A stretch of DNA of 58,300 nucleotides from an uncultured Oscillospiraceae bacterium (lineage in GTDB: Bacteria > Bacillota > Clostridia > Oscillospirales > Ruminococcaceae), in contig CAKTCT010000016.1 in NCBI GenBank assembly GCA_934539585.1, positions 1 through 58,300 on the forward strand, in the 5' to 3' direction. The stretch's first letter is position 1. The number at the start of each line of letters is the position of its first letter. The notes under the pieces are model-generated. The model saw only the letters and a list, made by a program, of their open reading frames with translations. It made no database searches and was not told where the DNA came from. Positions 1 to 8,798 of the stretch are shown in pieces. Position numbers and translations under genes: made by a program.

Positions 1-93
1 TCCAGCACCGTCTTTATCCGCAACTTCAAAAAGCTCTGCGGCACCACCCCAGGCAGCTACCGGAAGCTCATGCAGGATGCCAAGAAAAAGTAA
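1..93 (+). CDS. AraC-family regulator, C-terminal fragment
   Basis: The first 30 codons in frame 1 read as the end of an AraC/XylS helix-turn-helix domain: the second recognition helix (SSTVFIRNFKKLCGTTPGSY) followed by a short basic tail and TAA. The motif F-x-R-x-F-K-x-x-x-G-x-T-P-x-x-Y-R is diagnostic of the family. The rest of the gene lies outside the window, so sensor domain and targets are unknown. It is convergent with the mannoside operon on the other strand, and a terminator follows at 162. AraC proteins commonly control adjacent sugar operons, but no link is shown here. Confidence 0.85.
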   Translation, partial: SSTVFIRNFKKLCGTTPGSYRKLMQDAKKK

Positions 94-161
94 CAAACCG
101 TCCCAAGATGGACGCCCCCTTCCATAACCCTATCGTTACCCGAACCGCACCCCATCACAAC

Positions 162-204
162 CACGGGGGCCCCCTGATTTCATCAGAGAGCCCCGTGATT
201 TTTT
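162..204 (+). terminator. Intrinsic terminator after the AraC fragment
   Basis: CACGGGG (162-168) pairs with CCCCGTG (191-197); an inner CTGAT/ATCAG pairing closes the loop, and a run of six T follows on the plus strand. On the minus strand the downstream side has no T tract, so it mainly ends the plus-strand gene. Confidence 0.8.
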
Positions 205-225
205 GCGCCTGGCGCATGGTCGCTT

Positions 226-1398
226 TTATTTCAGATACGCCCGGTTCCGGTCGATCAGCTGGCAGCGCTGGGTCACGCAGTCCCGGCTGCGCAGAGGGTC
301 CTCCGGCGTATGGAAGGCGTAATCCAGCAGCCTTTCCACAGTGGTCGTGGCCACGTGGAGCCGGGTGTCGCTGGCGGCGTAGTAAAGGTACACGTCCCCA
401 TTCTCCCGGGCGATGGCGCCGTTGGTAAAGACCACGTTGCTGACGTCGCCCACCCGCTCCCAGCCCCTGGGGGCGATGAGGAAGCCGCCGGGCTCGGCAA
501 TGACCTTCCAGGGCTCGTTTAAATCCGTTACGAAGACGTAGATCACATACCGCAGCCCCGCCGCCGTATTCCGCACGCCGTGGGCGATGTGCAGCCAGCC
601 CTTTTCCGTTTTGATGGGGGTCGCGCCCTCGCCGTTTTTTGCCTCGGTGATGGTGTGGTAGCGCCGGGGGGAGGTGATGATCTCCTCATCGACCACCGGA
701 TGGGTGATGTCCCCGCAAAGGCCGAACCCGATGCCGCCGCCGGAACCGGTCTCGATAAAATCGTCCATGGGCCGGGTAAAGAAGGCGTATTTCCCCTGGA
801 CGAACTCCGGGAGCAGGTCCACGTTCCGCTGCTGGGGGCTGCGCAGCGTTTTTAGGTTCGGCAGCCGCTCCCAATGCTTCAGGTCCTTGGTCCTTACGAT
901 TCCCGCCGCGGCCACGGCGGCGGACAGGTCCGCGCTCCGGGGGTCCTTGCTTTCCGAGCAGAAAATGCCGTATATCCAGCCGTCCTCATGCTTGGTCAGC
1001 CGCATGTCGTAGACATTGGTTTCCTCCGGGCAGGTATCCGGCAGCTCCACCGGCTTTTCCCAGAAGCGGAAGCCGTCCACGCCGCTGCCGCTCTCGGCCA
1101 CGCCGAAAAAGCTCTTGCGGTCGTTCCCCTCGATGCGGGCCACCAGATAGTACTTCCCGTTCAGCTCCACGGCCCCGGCGTTGAACACTGCGTTGACCCC
1201 CAGGCGCTCCTGGAAAAAGGGGTTCGTTTCGGGGTTCAGGTCATAGCGCCACTCCAGCGGGACCGACTCCCGGGTCAGCACCGGATGGACCCAGCGGTCG
1301 TAGATGCCGTTGTAGAAATCGCTCTTTTCGTTTTTCCGCGTCAGCAGCCGCTCCTGGCGCTCTTTGAGTTCGGTGTACATCGGATGCAGTTTGACCAT
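226..1398 (-). CDS. GH130 phosphorylase, probable 4-O-beta-D-mannosyl-D-glucose phosphorylase
   Basis: A 390-residue glycoside hydrolase family 130 protein. Such enzymes split beta-mannosides with phosphate, giving mannose 1-phosphate; subfamily 1 acts on mannosyl-glucose. Visible motifs include NVYDMRL with the candidate proton-donor Asp at residue 131 (the same number I recall for the Bacteroides fragilis enzyme), YHTITEAKNGEGATPI and FTNGAIARENGDVYLYYAASD, close to the subfamily 1 pattern. The ATG at 1398 is chosen because an AGGA box lies 10 bases upstream; the in-frame TTG at 1407 sits almost on that box. The protein has no signal peptide, so it is cytoplasmic. It is the last gene of the sugar-uptake run 7852-226, fitting intracellular breakdown of an imported mannoside. 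Subfamily assignment rests on memory of motifs; a mannan-oligosaccharide phosphorylase is the alternative. Confidence 0.85.
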   Translation of the reverse strand: MVKLHPMYTELKERQERLLTRKNEKSDFYNGIYDRWVHPVLTRESVPLEWRYDLNPETNPFFQERLGVNAVFNAGAVELNGKYYLVARIEGNDRKSFFGVAESGSGVDGFRFWEKPVELPDTCPEETNVYDMRLTKHEDGWIYGIFCSESKDPRSADLSAAVAAAGIVRTKDLKHWERLPNLKTLRSPQQRNVDLLPEFVQGKYAFFTRPMDDFIETGSGGGIGFGLCGDITHPVVDEEIITSPRRYHTITEAKNGEGATPIKTEKGWLHIAHGVRNTAAGLRYVIYVFVTDLNEPWKVIAEPGGFLIAPRGWERVGDVSNVVFTNGAIARENGDVYLYYAASDTRLHVATTTVERLLDYAFHTPEDPLRSRDCVTQRCQLIDRNRAYLK

Positions 1399-1431
1399 GA
1401 TTTTCAAGTCCTTCCCTGTTCAAATTCTTAC

Positions 1432-3255
1432 TCAGCGGACAATGGGCACCGTAATGCAAGCCTCGGTGTGCCCGCCGGAATCCTGGCGGAATTCCAGGAC
1501 CCCCCGGGAGCCGTAGATCATGTGCAGGCGGGTGTAGACGTTGCGCAGCCCGATGCTTTTCTCCCGGGTGACGCTCTCCGGAGAGTTGAGCAGGCCGTTG
1601 ATGGCGTCCACATCGGCGCCGACGCCGTTATCCCAAACCGTAATCACCAGGTGCTCCCCGGCGACACGGACGCTGAGGCGGATCAGCGCGTCGCCGCTGC
1701 GGAAATCCGCGCCGTGGATCACCGCGTTCTCCATCAGCGGCTGGATGATCACCTTGGGGATGCATATCGGCTCCGCTTCAGGGGAAACGTCGTACTCAAA
1801 GGCCACGGTGTCCCGGTAGCAGCAGCGCTGGATGCGCTCGTAAGCGTGGAGTATCCGCACTTCCTCCGCCACGGTGACGCACTTGTCCGGCTCCTTGATG
1901 TTGTAGCGCATCAGCTGGGTCAGGCTGTTCAGCACCTCGGCGATGTCGTCCTGGCCGCGGAGCAGCGCAAGGCAGGACACCGAATTCAGGGTGTTGTACA
2001 CAAAATGCGGGTTGATCTGGGCCTGGAGGGCATGGAGCTCCGCCCGCTTCTGTCGCTCGGAGGCGTCGATGGCCCGGCGGGTGGACTCCCGGAGCCGCTG
2101 CATCAGATGGTTAAAGGCGTGGTAAAGCGTACCCACCTCGTCGTTGCCCACCCGGGAGCAGTCGATCTGCTTCATCCCGCTGTTGGACATATGGCTGCTC
2201 AGGCGGCGGATGGGCGTGACGACGCGGCGCGCCAGGAAAAAGGCGGCGATCTGGGTGACGGCCAGGACCGCGGCGGCCGCGATCACGATGACCCGCAGCA
2301 CGTCGTTGGTGCGGGCCCGGAGCTCGGAAAGGGGGATGACCGTCAGCATCATCAGCTGATTGTTGAGGACCTCCTTCTGCACCCGGCACTCCTCGCCGAA
2401 GGCGGTCAGGGGGACGACCTCGTCTTCGGGGAGGGCCAGCACCTGCTCCCTTGGGAGGTATTCGCCGCCGGAGCTGACGAAAAGGCTGTTTCCGTCCATG
2501 TCCGCAATGAGAACGCGGCTGCCCTGGGTCAGAGCGCCGGTCTGGATGCGGCTGGAAATCCACGACACGTCGAAGCTCAGGGCCAGCACGCCCAGATGCT
2601 TCCGCTGGAGCTCCATATTCCCTCCGAGGATATTGCAGACGCTGAGCTGGGTCATATAAAGGGTGTTCGGGGTGTCCGGCAGCGTGAACCAGTATTCCGA
2701 GCCGTCGCGGCGCACCGTTTCCTGGAACCATTCGCTCTGCTGCACCGAAACGGCGCTGAAAAATCCGCAGCCATTGTCAGTGAGCTGCTGGAACTTGCTG
2801 CAATACCGGGAGATGGTGTACTCCGGCAGGATGTAGAGCTTATTGGTGTAGCGGCCCGTTTCCCGGCCAAAGCAGGAGTTGAAGCTGTTGTTGAAGGTGG
2901 TCCTGTTCACCGAAAAATCCGTCATCAGCGGATACAGGTCGCGGTTGCCCTGGCCGGGCTCGCCAAAGAGGATCATCTGCTTGATGGCGGGAATGTTGTC
3001 GTTGGGGAGCACATATCCCGTCTCATTGCTGCCCAGGGTCTCCGCGGCCACGCGGATCCGGTCGATGAGGGAATTGAGCTGCCGGGCGTTGCTGCTGGTG
3101 GTGGAGTTGATCAGCTCCTGCACCGCCAGGTCGGTGGTATCCCGCATGTAGAAGAACAGCGTCGCGGAAAGTACCACCACCGCCCCGCACACGCCTGCCC
3201 CGAACATGAGAAACGTCTTGGTCAGCACGCCCATCCGATACCGCTTCTTTGCCAT
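1432..3255 (-). CDS. YesM-type membrane sensor histidine kinase
   Basis: A 607-residue sensor kinase. One membrane helix at about 13-36, a large extracytoplasmic sensor region (about 37-315), a second helix at about 318-342, a HAMP linker, then the His_kinase/HATPase module. The phospho-accepting His is in QINPHFVYNTLN (His417); the N box is QPLMENAVIHG (505-515) and the G boxes are WDNGVG and SIGLRNV. This is the LytS/YesM architecture that pairs with AraC-type response regulators. The partner lies 18 bp upstream at 3274-4293. Together they probably sense an extracellular carbohydrate or the loaded binding protein at 4431 and induce the importer; the ligand is inference. An AAGGCGGGG box precedes the ATG. 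Confidence 0.92.
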   Translation of the reverse strand: MAKKRYRMGVLTKTFLMFGAGVCGAVVVLSATLFFYMRDTTDLAVQELINSTTSSNARQLNSLIDRIRVAAETLGSNETGYVLPNDNIPAIKQMILFGEPGQGNRDLYPLMTDFSVNRTTFNNSFNSCFGRETGRYTNKLYILPEYTISRYCSKFQQLTDNGCGFFSAVSVQQSEWFQETVRRDGSEYWFTLPDTPNTLYMTQLSVCNILGGNMELQRKHLGVLALSFDVSWISSRIQTGALTQGSRVLIADMDGNSLFVSSGGEYLPREQVLALPEDEVVPLTAFGEECRVQKEVLNNQLMMLTVIPLSELRARTNDVLRVIVIAAAAVLAVTQIAAFFLARRVVTPIRRLSSHMSNSGMKQIDCSRVGNDEVGTLYHAFNHLMQRLRESTRRAIDASERQKRAELHALQAQINPHFVYNTLNSVSCLALLRGQDDIAEVLNSLTQLMRYNIKEPDKCVTVAEEVRILHAYERIQRCCYRDTVAFEYDVSPEAEPICIPKVIIQPLMENAVIHGADFRSGDALIRLSVRVAGEHLVITVWDNGVGADVDAINGLLNSPESVTREKSIGLRNVYTRLHMIYGSRGVLEFRQDSGGHTEACITVPIVR

Positions 3256-3273
3256 TTGCGGCCCCGCCTTTCC

Positions 3274-4293
3274 TTATTCGTGATAGTTCTCCCGGCGGTA
3301 CTCGGAGGGGGAGCAACCCATCCGCGTGCGGAACGCCTTGGTGAAATAGTTCCCATTGGCGTAGCCGCACTGGGCGGCCACCTCCACAATGGGCATCAGG
3401 GTGCGGCTCAGCAGGTCACAGGCCCGCTTCATCCGCTGCTCCAGGATGTAGTCCAGCAGGCTGCCGCCGGTCTGCTCCGCGAACAGCCGCCCCAGATACG
3501 CCGGGGAAAAGTGCATCTCCTGGGCCAGAATGGAAATGTTGAAGTCCGGCTCGTTATAGTGGACCAGCACCAGCCGCCGGATGCGCTCCACAATGTCGGA
3601 CAGCGCCGCCGGAGCCGCCACCGCCTCCGCGTAGCAGGCGCAGACGTACTCCACCCGCTGGACGCAGGTGGGCAGCGCCATCAGCTCCATCTGCTGGGTG
3701 CGGTAAGAGGAAAAGTCCGTCTCGCGGGGCACGCCGTGGAGAATCTGCAGCAGGAAGATGCACAGATTGGCGGTCTGCACCGGGTCGTCGTCGGCGTGCT
3801 CCCGGAGGGGCTCCAGCAGACGTTCAATGGCGTCCCCATCCCGGCGCTGGAGGGCGGCGCGAATTTGGGCCACGGTTTCCGGCTGGGTCAGGGACTGGAT
3901 GCGGCTGTGGCTCTGCCGGGCCAGAGCCAAGGACCGCACCAGCTCGGAGATGGCGCAGAAGGTGTCCCGGGTCAGGGGCTTCAGGATATAATCCCGCACG
4001 CCGTATTTCAGGGCCAGCTGCGCCGTGGAAAAATCCTCGTAAGCGCTTAGAAAGACGATCTCCACATCGCTGTTGCGCTTGCGGATCTCCCGGCAGAGGG
4101 TCACGCCGTCCATGACCGGCATTTTCAGGTCGCTGATCACCAGGTCCGGGGGCCGCGCCTCCATTTTCGCCAGGGCGACCTCCCCGTTGCGGCAGATGAT
4201 GGGCGGATCGCAGCCCAGAGACGGCCAATCGATGAGCTCCTCAAAGCATTGGCACACGTTGAAATCATCGTCAACTACATATACGGTCAGCAT
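3274..4293 (-). CDS. YesN-type response regulator (receiver plus AraC DNA-binding domain)
   Basis: A 339-residue regulator. The receiver domain (about 1-118) has the acidic pair DDD at 8-10, phospho-acceptor Asp55 in LVISDLKMPVMDG, and Lys in YILKPL. A middle linker is followed by two AraC helix-turn-helix motifs (about 240-335) ending FRTRMGCSPSEYRREN. The ATG at 4293 has GGGAG ten bases upstream; the longer reading from GTG at 4302 overlaps that box and is disfavoured. It lies between the binding-protein gene and the kinase on one strand, the usual arrangement for a YesMN pair controlling its own sugar importer. Confidence 0.93.
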   Translation of the reverse strand: MLTVYVVDDDFNVCQCFEELIDWPSLGCDPPIICRNGEVALAKMEARPPDLVISDLKMPVMDGVTLCREIRKRNSDVEIVFLSAYEDFSTAQLALKYGVRDYILKPLTRDTFCAISELVRSLALARQSHSRIQSLTQPETVAQIRAALQRRDGDAIERLLEPLREHADDDPVQTANLCIFLLQILHGVPRETDFSSYRTQQMELMALPTCVQRVEYVCACYAEAVAAPAALSDIVERIRRLVLVHYNEPDFNISILAQEMHFSPAYLGRLFAEQTGGSLLDYILEQRMKRACDLLSRTLMPIVEVAAQCGYANGNYFTKAFRTRMGCSPSEYRRENYHE

Positions 4294-4359
4294 CGTTTTC
4301 ACGCTCCCGCTTCTATTATTGCATAGGATGAATCAAATTACAACATCTTCCCGTCAACG

Positions 4360-4396
4360 CCAAAAGGGGCATCACTTTGCAGTGACACCCTTTTGG
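4360..4396 (-). other. Two-tier hairpin between the binding protein and regulator genes
   Basis: CCAAAAGGG pairs with CCCTTTTGG, and inside it TCACT pairs with AGTGA around a four-base loop. No T tract follows on either strand, so it is not a classical terminator. Sitting just after the lipoprotein gene, it could protect that upstream mRNA segment from 3' exonucleases so that the lipoprotein is made in excess over the regulators. Confidence 0.55.
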
Positions 4397-4430
4397 TCAG
4401 AGAAGCATGTGCAATCGGGGAGCTTCCTGC

Positions 4431-5960
4431 TCACTTGGTTTTCAGCCATTCGTCGTACTGCTTCTGGAGCTCGGCGATGACCGTTTCCACGCCGGCGTCC
4501 TTGAGGGCCTGGCGGAATTCCGGCAGGTAGGTATCCACGTCATAGAAGCCCATTTCCAGCAGTCCACGGTACTGGTCCTTGACGTTTTGCAGCGCGGCCA
4601 GTTCCGTGCTGATGGCGGAGGTGTCCGGAGAGAAGCCCAGGGTCTTTCCTTCCACAGCCGCGTCGTTCATGGTTCTGTACTGGTCCTTTTTATCGGCGGA
4701 TTCGCTGTTCTTGATGGAGGGGGTCAGGACGTTCACCGAGCACCAGACGTCGTTGCTCCAGCCGGAGTCGGCGATGGGCTCCACGACCTCGTCGGAAATC
4801 CGGGTGTAGTTCCGTCCCTCGACGCCGTAGCAGTAGAGGTCCGCCAGGGTCTGATCGGTGCTCAGCAGCTGGAGGAACCGGAGGCAGGCGTCGGCCTTTT
4901 CCGTTTTCGCGGAGATGGCCCAGCAGGAGCCCAGCACGGAGGAGGGCGCGACAAAGTTATCGGTGATCTCCTTCACAATCATTTCCCGGTTCAGGCGGGT
5001 GGAGCAGTTTTTCTCGTTATCCGGGGTGGTGGACCAGTGGTACAGGCCGACCAGGCCGTCAACCGCATAGCCGTCAGCAGTTGTGTTCCATTCGGCAACA
5101 GACGCTTCTTCCGAAATATAGCCCTTCTGGTTCCAATCGTACATCAAGCGGCAGTAGTCTTCATATTCGTCGGTGTCAAAATAGCAAAACACCTGATTGG
5201 TCTGGGTGTCAATACCGAACAGTTCCGTACTGGGCAGCTGCTCGTAGTGGGTCGGCGCAAGGCCCATGGGGCCGTAGACCATCAGGTTGCCCACCGGGTA
5301 TTCCACGCCGATTTCCTTGAGGCCCTCCATGTATTTTTCCAGTTTCCGGTAGTTGTCGGCCTCGCTGGCGGTCTTATCGAACTCCACGGCGGCAAAATCG
5401 AAGCCGTTGAGCTCCTTGACCTGGTCGGCGAACTCCTTGGGCGTCGTGATCGAGTAGCCGTAGAAGATTTCCTTCAGGTTGGGGACCAGATACCGGCGGC
5501 CGCTGAACTCGCTGGCCTTCCACACCTTTTCCGGCATGCAGTCCCGGAGCTCCGGGTAGCTGTCCAGCATGTCCGTGATGTCCAGCACGGCGTTCTGGTT
5601 GATCAGGGATTCCTGGCCGAACCAGGAGGGCAGCCAGGCGATGTCGGCGCTGGTGCCGGTGGCAAATTCCAGGGAGAGCTTGGACGCATAGTCGGTTTCA
5701 ATATAGACATTGGCGATCTCCACGCCGAGCTTTTCCCGGGTGTAGTCGTTGATGGCGTCCATCACGGCCTGCTCGTCCTTCTGCGCGGCGCCGGATTTCA
5801 CCCAGGTGAGCTTTACGATGTCGTCGGAGCCGGAAGAAGCGGCCGGTTTCGACGCGGCGCCGGACGAAGACGGCGTTCCGGCGTTTCCGCCGCAGCCGGC
5901 AAGGACGCCGGCGCACAGGGACGCCGCAAGGAGCATGGAGACAATTCTTGCCTTTTTCAT
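4431..5960 (-). CDS. Extracellular sugar-binding lipoprotein of an ABC importer
   Basis: A 509-residue family 1-type solute-binding protein (LplA/YtcQ-like). The N-terminus is a lipoprotein signal with lipobox LAGC at about residue 22, followed by a Ser/Ala-rich linker, then a long alpha/beta binding domain ending QKQYDEWLKTK. AGGAGG lies eight bases before the ATG. It captures an oligosaccharide outside the membrane and hands it to the permeases at 6021-7852. No ATPase gene is in the cluster; Lpl-type importers usually share a distant MsmK-like ATPase. The linked GH130 enzyme suggests a manno-oligosaccharide substrate, which is inference. Confidence 0.9.
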   Translation of the reverse strand: MKKARIVSMLLAASLCAGVLAGCGGNAGTPSSSGAASKPAASSGSDDIVKLTWVKSGAAQKDEQAVMDAINDYTREKLGVEIANVYIETDYASKLSLEFATGTSADIAWLPSWFGQESLINQNAVLDITDMLDSYPELRDCMPEKVWKASEFSGRRYLVPNLKEIFYGYSITTPKEFADQVKELNGFDFAAVEFDKTASEADNYRKLEKYMEGLKEIGVEYPVGNLMVYGPMGLAPTHYEQLPSTELFGIDTQTNQVFCYFDTDEYEDYCRLMYDWNQKGYISEEASVAEWNTTADGYAVDGLVGLYHWSTTPDNEKNCSTRLNREMIVKEITDNFVAPSSVLGSCWAISAKTEKADACLRFLQLLSTDQTLADLYCYGVEGRNYTRISDEVVEPIADSGWSNDVWCSVNVLTPSIKNSESADKKDQYRTMNDAAVEGKTLGFSPDTSAISTELAALQNVKDQYRGLLEMGFYDVDTYLPEFRQALKDAGVETVIAELQKQYDEWLKTK

Positions 5961-6020
5961 GTTGAGGTCCTCCTAAAATTTGTTTTATCCGAATCTGACG
6001 CAGGTTTTGTGCGCCAAAAA

Positions 6021-6908
6021 TCAGCCTTTGACTGAGCCCATGGTGAGCCCCTGAATGAAATACTTCTGGAAAAAGGGATAGGCGATCATAATGGGCCCCA
6101 GGGCGGTGAGCAGGATGGCCATCCGCCCGGTGGTCTGGGGGATGTTCTTGGACGCCGCCGCGTAAGCCTCCGCCGACATCTGGCTGGCGTTCTGGAGCAG
6201 GAAGTCGATGTTCTTTTCCACCCGGATCAGCAGCAGCTGGAGGGGCGTTTTGGAAGCGGAATCGATGTAGAGGAAGGCCTGGTTCCAGTCGTTCCAGTAG
6301 CCCACCGCCAGCATGAAGCCCACCGACGCTAGGGCCGGGGTCATGACCGGCAGCACGATCTGGGCAAAGGTGCGGAACTCGCTGGCCCCGTCAATGGTGG
6401 CGGACTCGATGAGGGAATCCGGCACGTTGGTCTGGATGTAGGTGCGCAGGATGATGATGTACATGGTGGAAATCCCGGGCAGGATCAGGGCGGCGAAGGT
6501 GTCCTTCAGGTGATAGATGGACGTGTTGATGATATAGGAGCTGAGCTGGCCGCCGGAAAACAGCATGGTGAACAGCATGAAGACCGAAAGGTACTTCCGC
6601 AGCGCAAAGCACTTGCGGCTGAGGACGTAGGCGAACATGGACATCACAGCAAGTCCGAACAGCGTGCCCGCCACTGTGACGAAAATCGTCACGCCGTACG
6701 AAACGATCAGCTGCTTTCCGTAGCTGCCCACGTATTTCCAGGCTTTCAGGGACCACTCCGTGGGGAAGAAGCTGAACCCCTTGTTGGTAATGCTGCTGTC
6801 GCTGCTGAAGGACACCACGATGACCAGCAGCACCGGCAGCAGGCAGAGTACGGCGTACAGTCCCAGCAGAATCCCCAGGACCCACTGGCCGATACCGAGC
6901 TTTTTCAT
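6021..6908 (-). CDS. ABC sugar importer permease, LplC/YtcP type
   Basis: A 295-residue inner permease of the MalG/LplC class with about six membrane helices. The EAA-like loop is seen at SLIESATIDGASEFRTFAQIVLPVMTPALA, which contacts the ATPase, and the C-terminus KYFIQGLTMGSVKG is typical. A 7-codon longer start at 6929 is possible, but AAAGGG ten bases upstream of 6908 favours the ATG given. The gene follows its partner permease by 32 bp and precedes the binding-protein gene, all in one operon from the promoter at 7898-7926. Confidence 0.92.
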   Translation of the reverse strand: MKKLGIGQWVLGILLGLYAVLCLLPVLLVIVVSFSSDSSITNKGFSFFPTEWSLKAWKYVGSYGKQLIVSYGVTIFVTVAGTLFGLAVMSMFAYVLSRKCFALRKYLSVFMLFTMLFSGGQLSSYIINTSIYHLKDTFAALILPGISTMYIIILRTYIQTNVPDSLIESATIDGASEFRTFAQIVLPVMTPALASVGFMLAVGYWNDWNQAFLYIDSASKTPLQLLLIRVEKNIDFLLQNASQMSAEAYAAASKNIPQTTGRMAILLTALGPIMIAYPFFQKYFIQGLTMGSVKG

Positions 6909-6940
6909 GATCAGAACACCCTTTCTCATCGACGTCGGAA

Positions 6941-7852
6941 TCAGAACAACGCATTTTCGGGAGCGACCTTGCGGACGATGCAGTTGGTTCCGATCACCAT
7001 GACCGTACCAATGACGGATTGGTAAAACGTGGTGGCGGCGGTGGAGGAATAATCCGTCCCGCTCATAATGGAGTTGAGCACGTAGCTGTCCAGCACCTGG
7101 GTGGTCTTGTAGAGCGCGCCGGTGTTTTTCGTCACCTGGTAGAACAGGCCGGTGTCCGAGTGCATGATATTGCCGAGCCCCAGGAGGGTCATGATGACGG
7201 CCATGGGGACCAGCATGGGCAGCGTGACGTACCACATTTTCTGCCGGGCGTTGGCGCCGTCCAGGGCGGCGGCTTCATAGAGGGCCGGGTCGATTCCCGT
7301 GAGCACCGAGAGGTAGAGCACCGAACCGTAGCCGATGTTTTTCCAGGTGTTGACCAGCAGCAGGATCGCCGGCCATTTTTCGGCTTCCAGGTAAAAGTTG
7401 TGGGATTTCCCGCCAAGGGCGATGATGAGCCGGTTGATCAGCCCGGTCTGGCCCTTCAGGCAGGCGTACACGATGAAGGAAACGGCGATGTAGGAAATGA
7501 AGGTGGGCAGGATCATGCAGCTCTGAAAGAGCTTCCCCGCGCGCTTTACGGCGAACTCGTTGATGCCGATGGCCAGGGCGATGTTCCCTACGGTGCCCAC
7601 AACGGTGAACAGGAGGTAGTATCCCACGGTGTTCCGGGTGATGCGCCAGAAGGTGTCGCCTACAAGGAAGATGTAGCGGAAATTATCAAAGCCGCACCAC
7701 GGACTTTTGAACACCAGCTGGTAGTCGAACCGCTTAAACGCCAGGACCAGGCCGAACATCGGCGCGTAGGAAAACATCAGAAACAGGATGATGGCAGGCA
7801 GCGCCATCAGCAGCAGCGCCCGATGCTTCCAGGTGTTTTTCAGAAGTTGCAT
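6941..7852 (-). CDS. ABC sugar importer permease, LplB/YtcO type
   Basis: A 303-residue permease with a first helix at about 12-32 and the LplB hallmark SYAPMFGLVLAFKRFDY after it. The ATPase-contact loop is visible as DPALYEAAALDGANARQKMWYVTLPML. It forms the channel with the permease at 6021. It is the first gene of the operon: GGAG lies nine bases before the ATG, and a sigma-A promoter sits about 45 bp upstream. Homologues carry lipo-oligosaccharides or other oligosaccharides; the substrate cannot be read from sequence. Confidence 0.92.
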   Translation of the reverse strand: MQLLKNTWKHRALLLMALPAIILFLMFSYAPMFGLVLAFKRFDYQLVFKSPWCGFDNFRYIFLVGDTFWRITRNTVGYYLLFTVVGTVGNIALAIGINEFAVKRAGKLFQSCMILPTFISYIAVSFIVYACLKGQTGLINRLIIALGGKSHNFYLEAEKWPAILLLVNTWKNIGYGSVLYLSVLTGIDPALYEAAALDGANARQKMWYVTLPMLVPMAVIMTLLGLGNIMHSDTGLFYQVTKNTGALYKTTQVLDSYVLNSIMSGTDYSSTAATTFYQSVIGTVMVIGTNCIVRKVAPENALF

Positions 7853-7897
7853 GATTCATCGCTCCAAGTTGAATTTGATCTCGCGTCTACATTTGTA

Positions 7898-7926
7898 ATT
7901 ATAGCCAAAATATTTTCACCATTCAA
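7898..7926 (-). promoter_or_regulatory. Sigma-A promoter of the mannoside operon
   Basis: On the minus strand TTGAAT (7926-7921) is followed after 17 bp by TATAAT (7903-7898). It directly precedes the permease gene at 7852. The same TTGAAT -35 box recurs before the second sugar operon and oppA. Confidence 0.8.
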
Positions 7927-8021
7927 CGGTAACTTTTATACATTGATGGTAATCATTCTACTTCCCCGCAAATCCGCTCCTGCGGAGCCCAAGGGCGGGC
8001 CGGGGATTTTTGCGCACCCGG

Positions 8022-8050
8022 TAGCATTTTTCCGGAATTTCCGCTATAAT
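8022..8050 (+). promoter_or_regulatory. Probable promoter of the LytTR two-component operon
   Basis: A perfect TATAAT at 8045-8050 lies 45 bp before the ATG of the LytTR regulator. The hexamer 17 bp upstream (TAGCAT) is a poor -35, which suggests weak or activated expression. Confidence 0.5.
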
Positions 8051-8094
8051 AGAATAGGCGCAGACCCATACAGAACGGACAGGACGGTGAGAAC

Positions 8095-8793
8095 ATGACC
8101 TACAAAATCGCCATCTGCGACGATTCCGACGAGGACAGAGCCTACGTTTCCGGCATGGCCGCCCGCTGGGCCGCCTCCAGGGGGCACGCGGTGCATATCG
8201 ACGCCTTTCCCTCCGCCGAGACCTTCCTGTTCCGCGGTGCGGAGGAAGGCGGCTACGATATCCTGCTCCTGGACATCGAAATGGGCGCAATGGACGGCGT
8301 CACCATGGCAAAGCAGATCCGCAAGAGCAACGATACCGTTCAGATCGTTTTCATCACGGGGTACTCCGACTACATCGCCGAGGGCTACGAGGTGGCGGCC
8401 CTGCACTATCTGATGAAGCCCGTGAAGGAAGAAAAGCTCTGGTCGGTCCTGGACCGCGCGGCGGAGAAGCTCGCCAGAAACGAAACGGTCCTGAACCTGG
8501 AAAGCGGCGGCGAAATGGTACGGGTGCCCATCTACCAGATCCGGTACGCGGAGGTCTTCGGCAACTACGTGACCCTTCACGCCCTGTCCGATGTGACCGT
8601 GAAAATGACCCTGGGCGACCTGGAAAAGCAGCTGGACGAGCGTTTTTACCGCGCGGGGCGCTCGGTGATCATCAATCTGACCCAGATCGGCCGCGTGACC
8701 CGGACCGAGATCCGGCTCACCGACGGAACGGCCATTCCCCTCCCCCGGGGAGCCTATGACGGCATCAACCGTGCGATCATCAACATGAGGTGA
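8095..8793 (+). CDS. LytTR-type response regulator (AgrA/LytR class)
   Basis: A 232-residue regulator. Receiver domain at about 1-120 with acidic residues in ICDDSDED, phospho-acceptor Asp in ILLLDIEMGAMDG, and the conserved Lys in YLMKPV. The LytTR DNA-binding domain follows (about 135-232): VPIYQIRYAEVFGNYVTLH, then FYRAGRSVIINLTQI. Such proteins bind direct repeats about 21 bp apart rather than palindromes. The stop overlaps the ribosome binding site of the soluble kinase downstream. A matching direct repeat lies at 9469-9499 before the ABC exporter, its likely target. Confidence 0.93.
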   Translation: MTYKIAICDDSDEDRAYVSGMAARWAASRGHAVHIDAFPSAETFLFRGAEEGGYDILLLDIEMGAMDGVTMAKQIRKSNDTVQIVFITGYSDYIAEGYEVAALHYLMKPVKEEKLWSVLDRAAEKLARNETVLNLESGGEMVRVPIYQIRYAEVFGNYVTLHALSDVTVKMTLGDLEKQLDERFYRAGRSVIINLTQIGRVTRTEIRLTDGTAIPLPRGAYDGINRAIINMR

Positions 8794-8798
8794 AGCGG

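Noticed and set aside
874..4050. A 1058-codon plus-strand open frame
   Set aside because: It lies antisense to the kinase and regulator genes, which have clear motifs. Its residue composition (Gly, Ala, Val, His, Gln) is that of a shadow of GC-rich coding DNA, and it has no domain or ribosome binding site.
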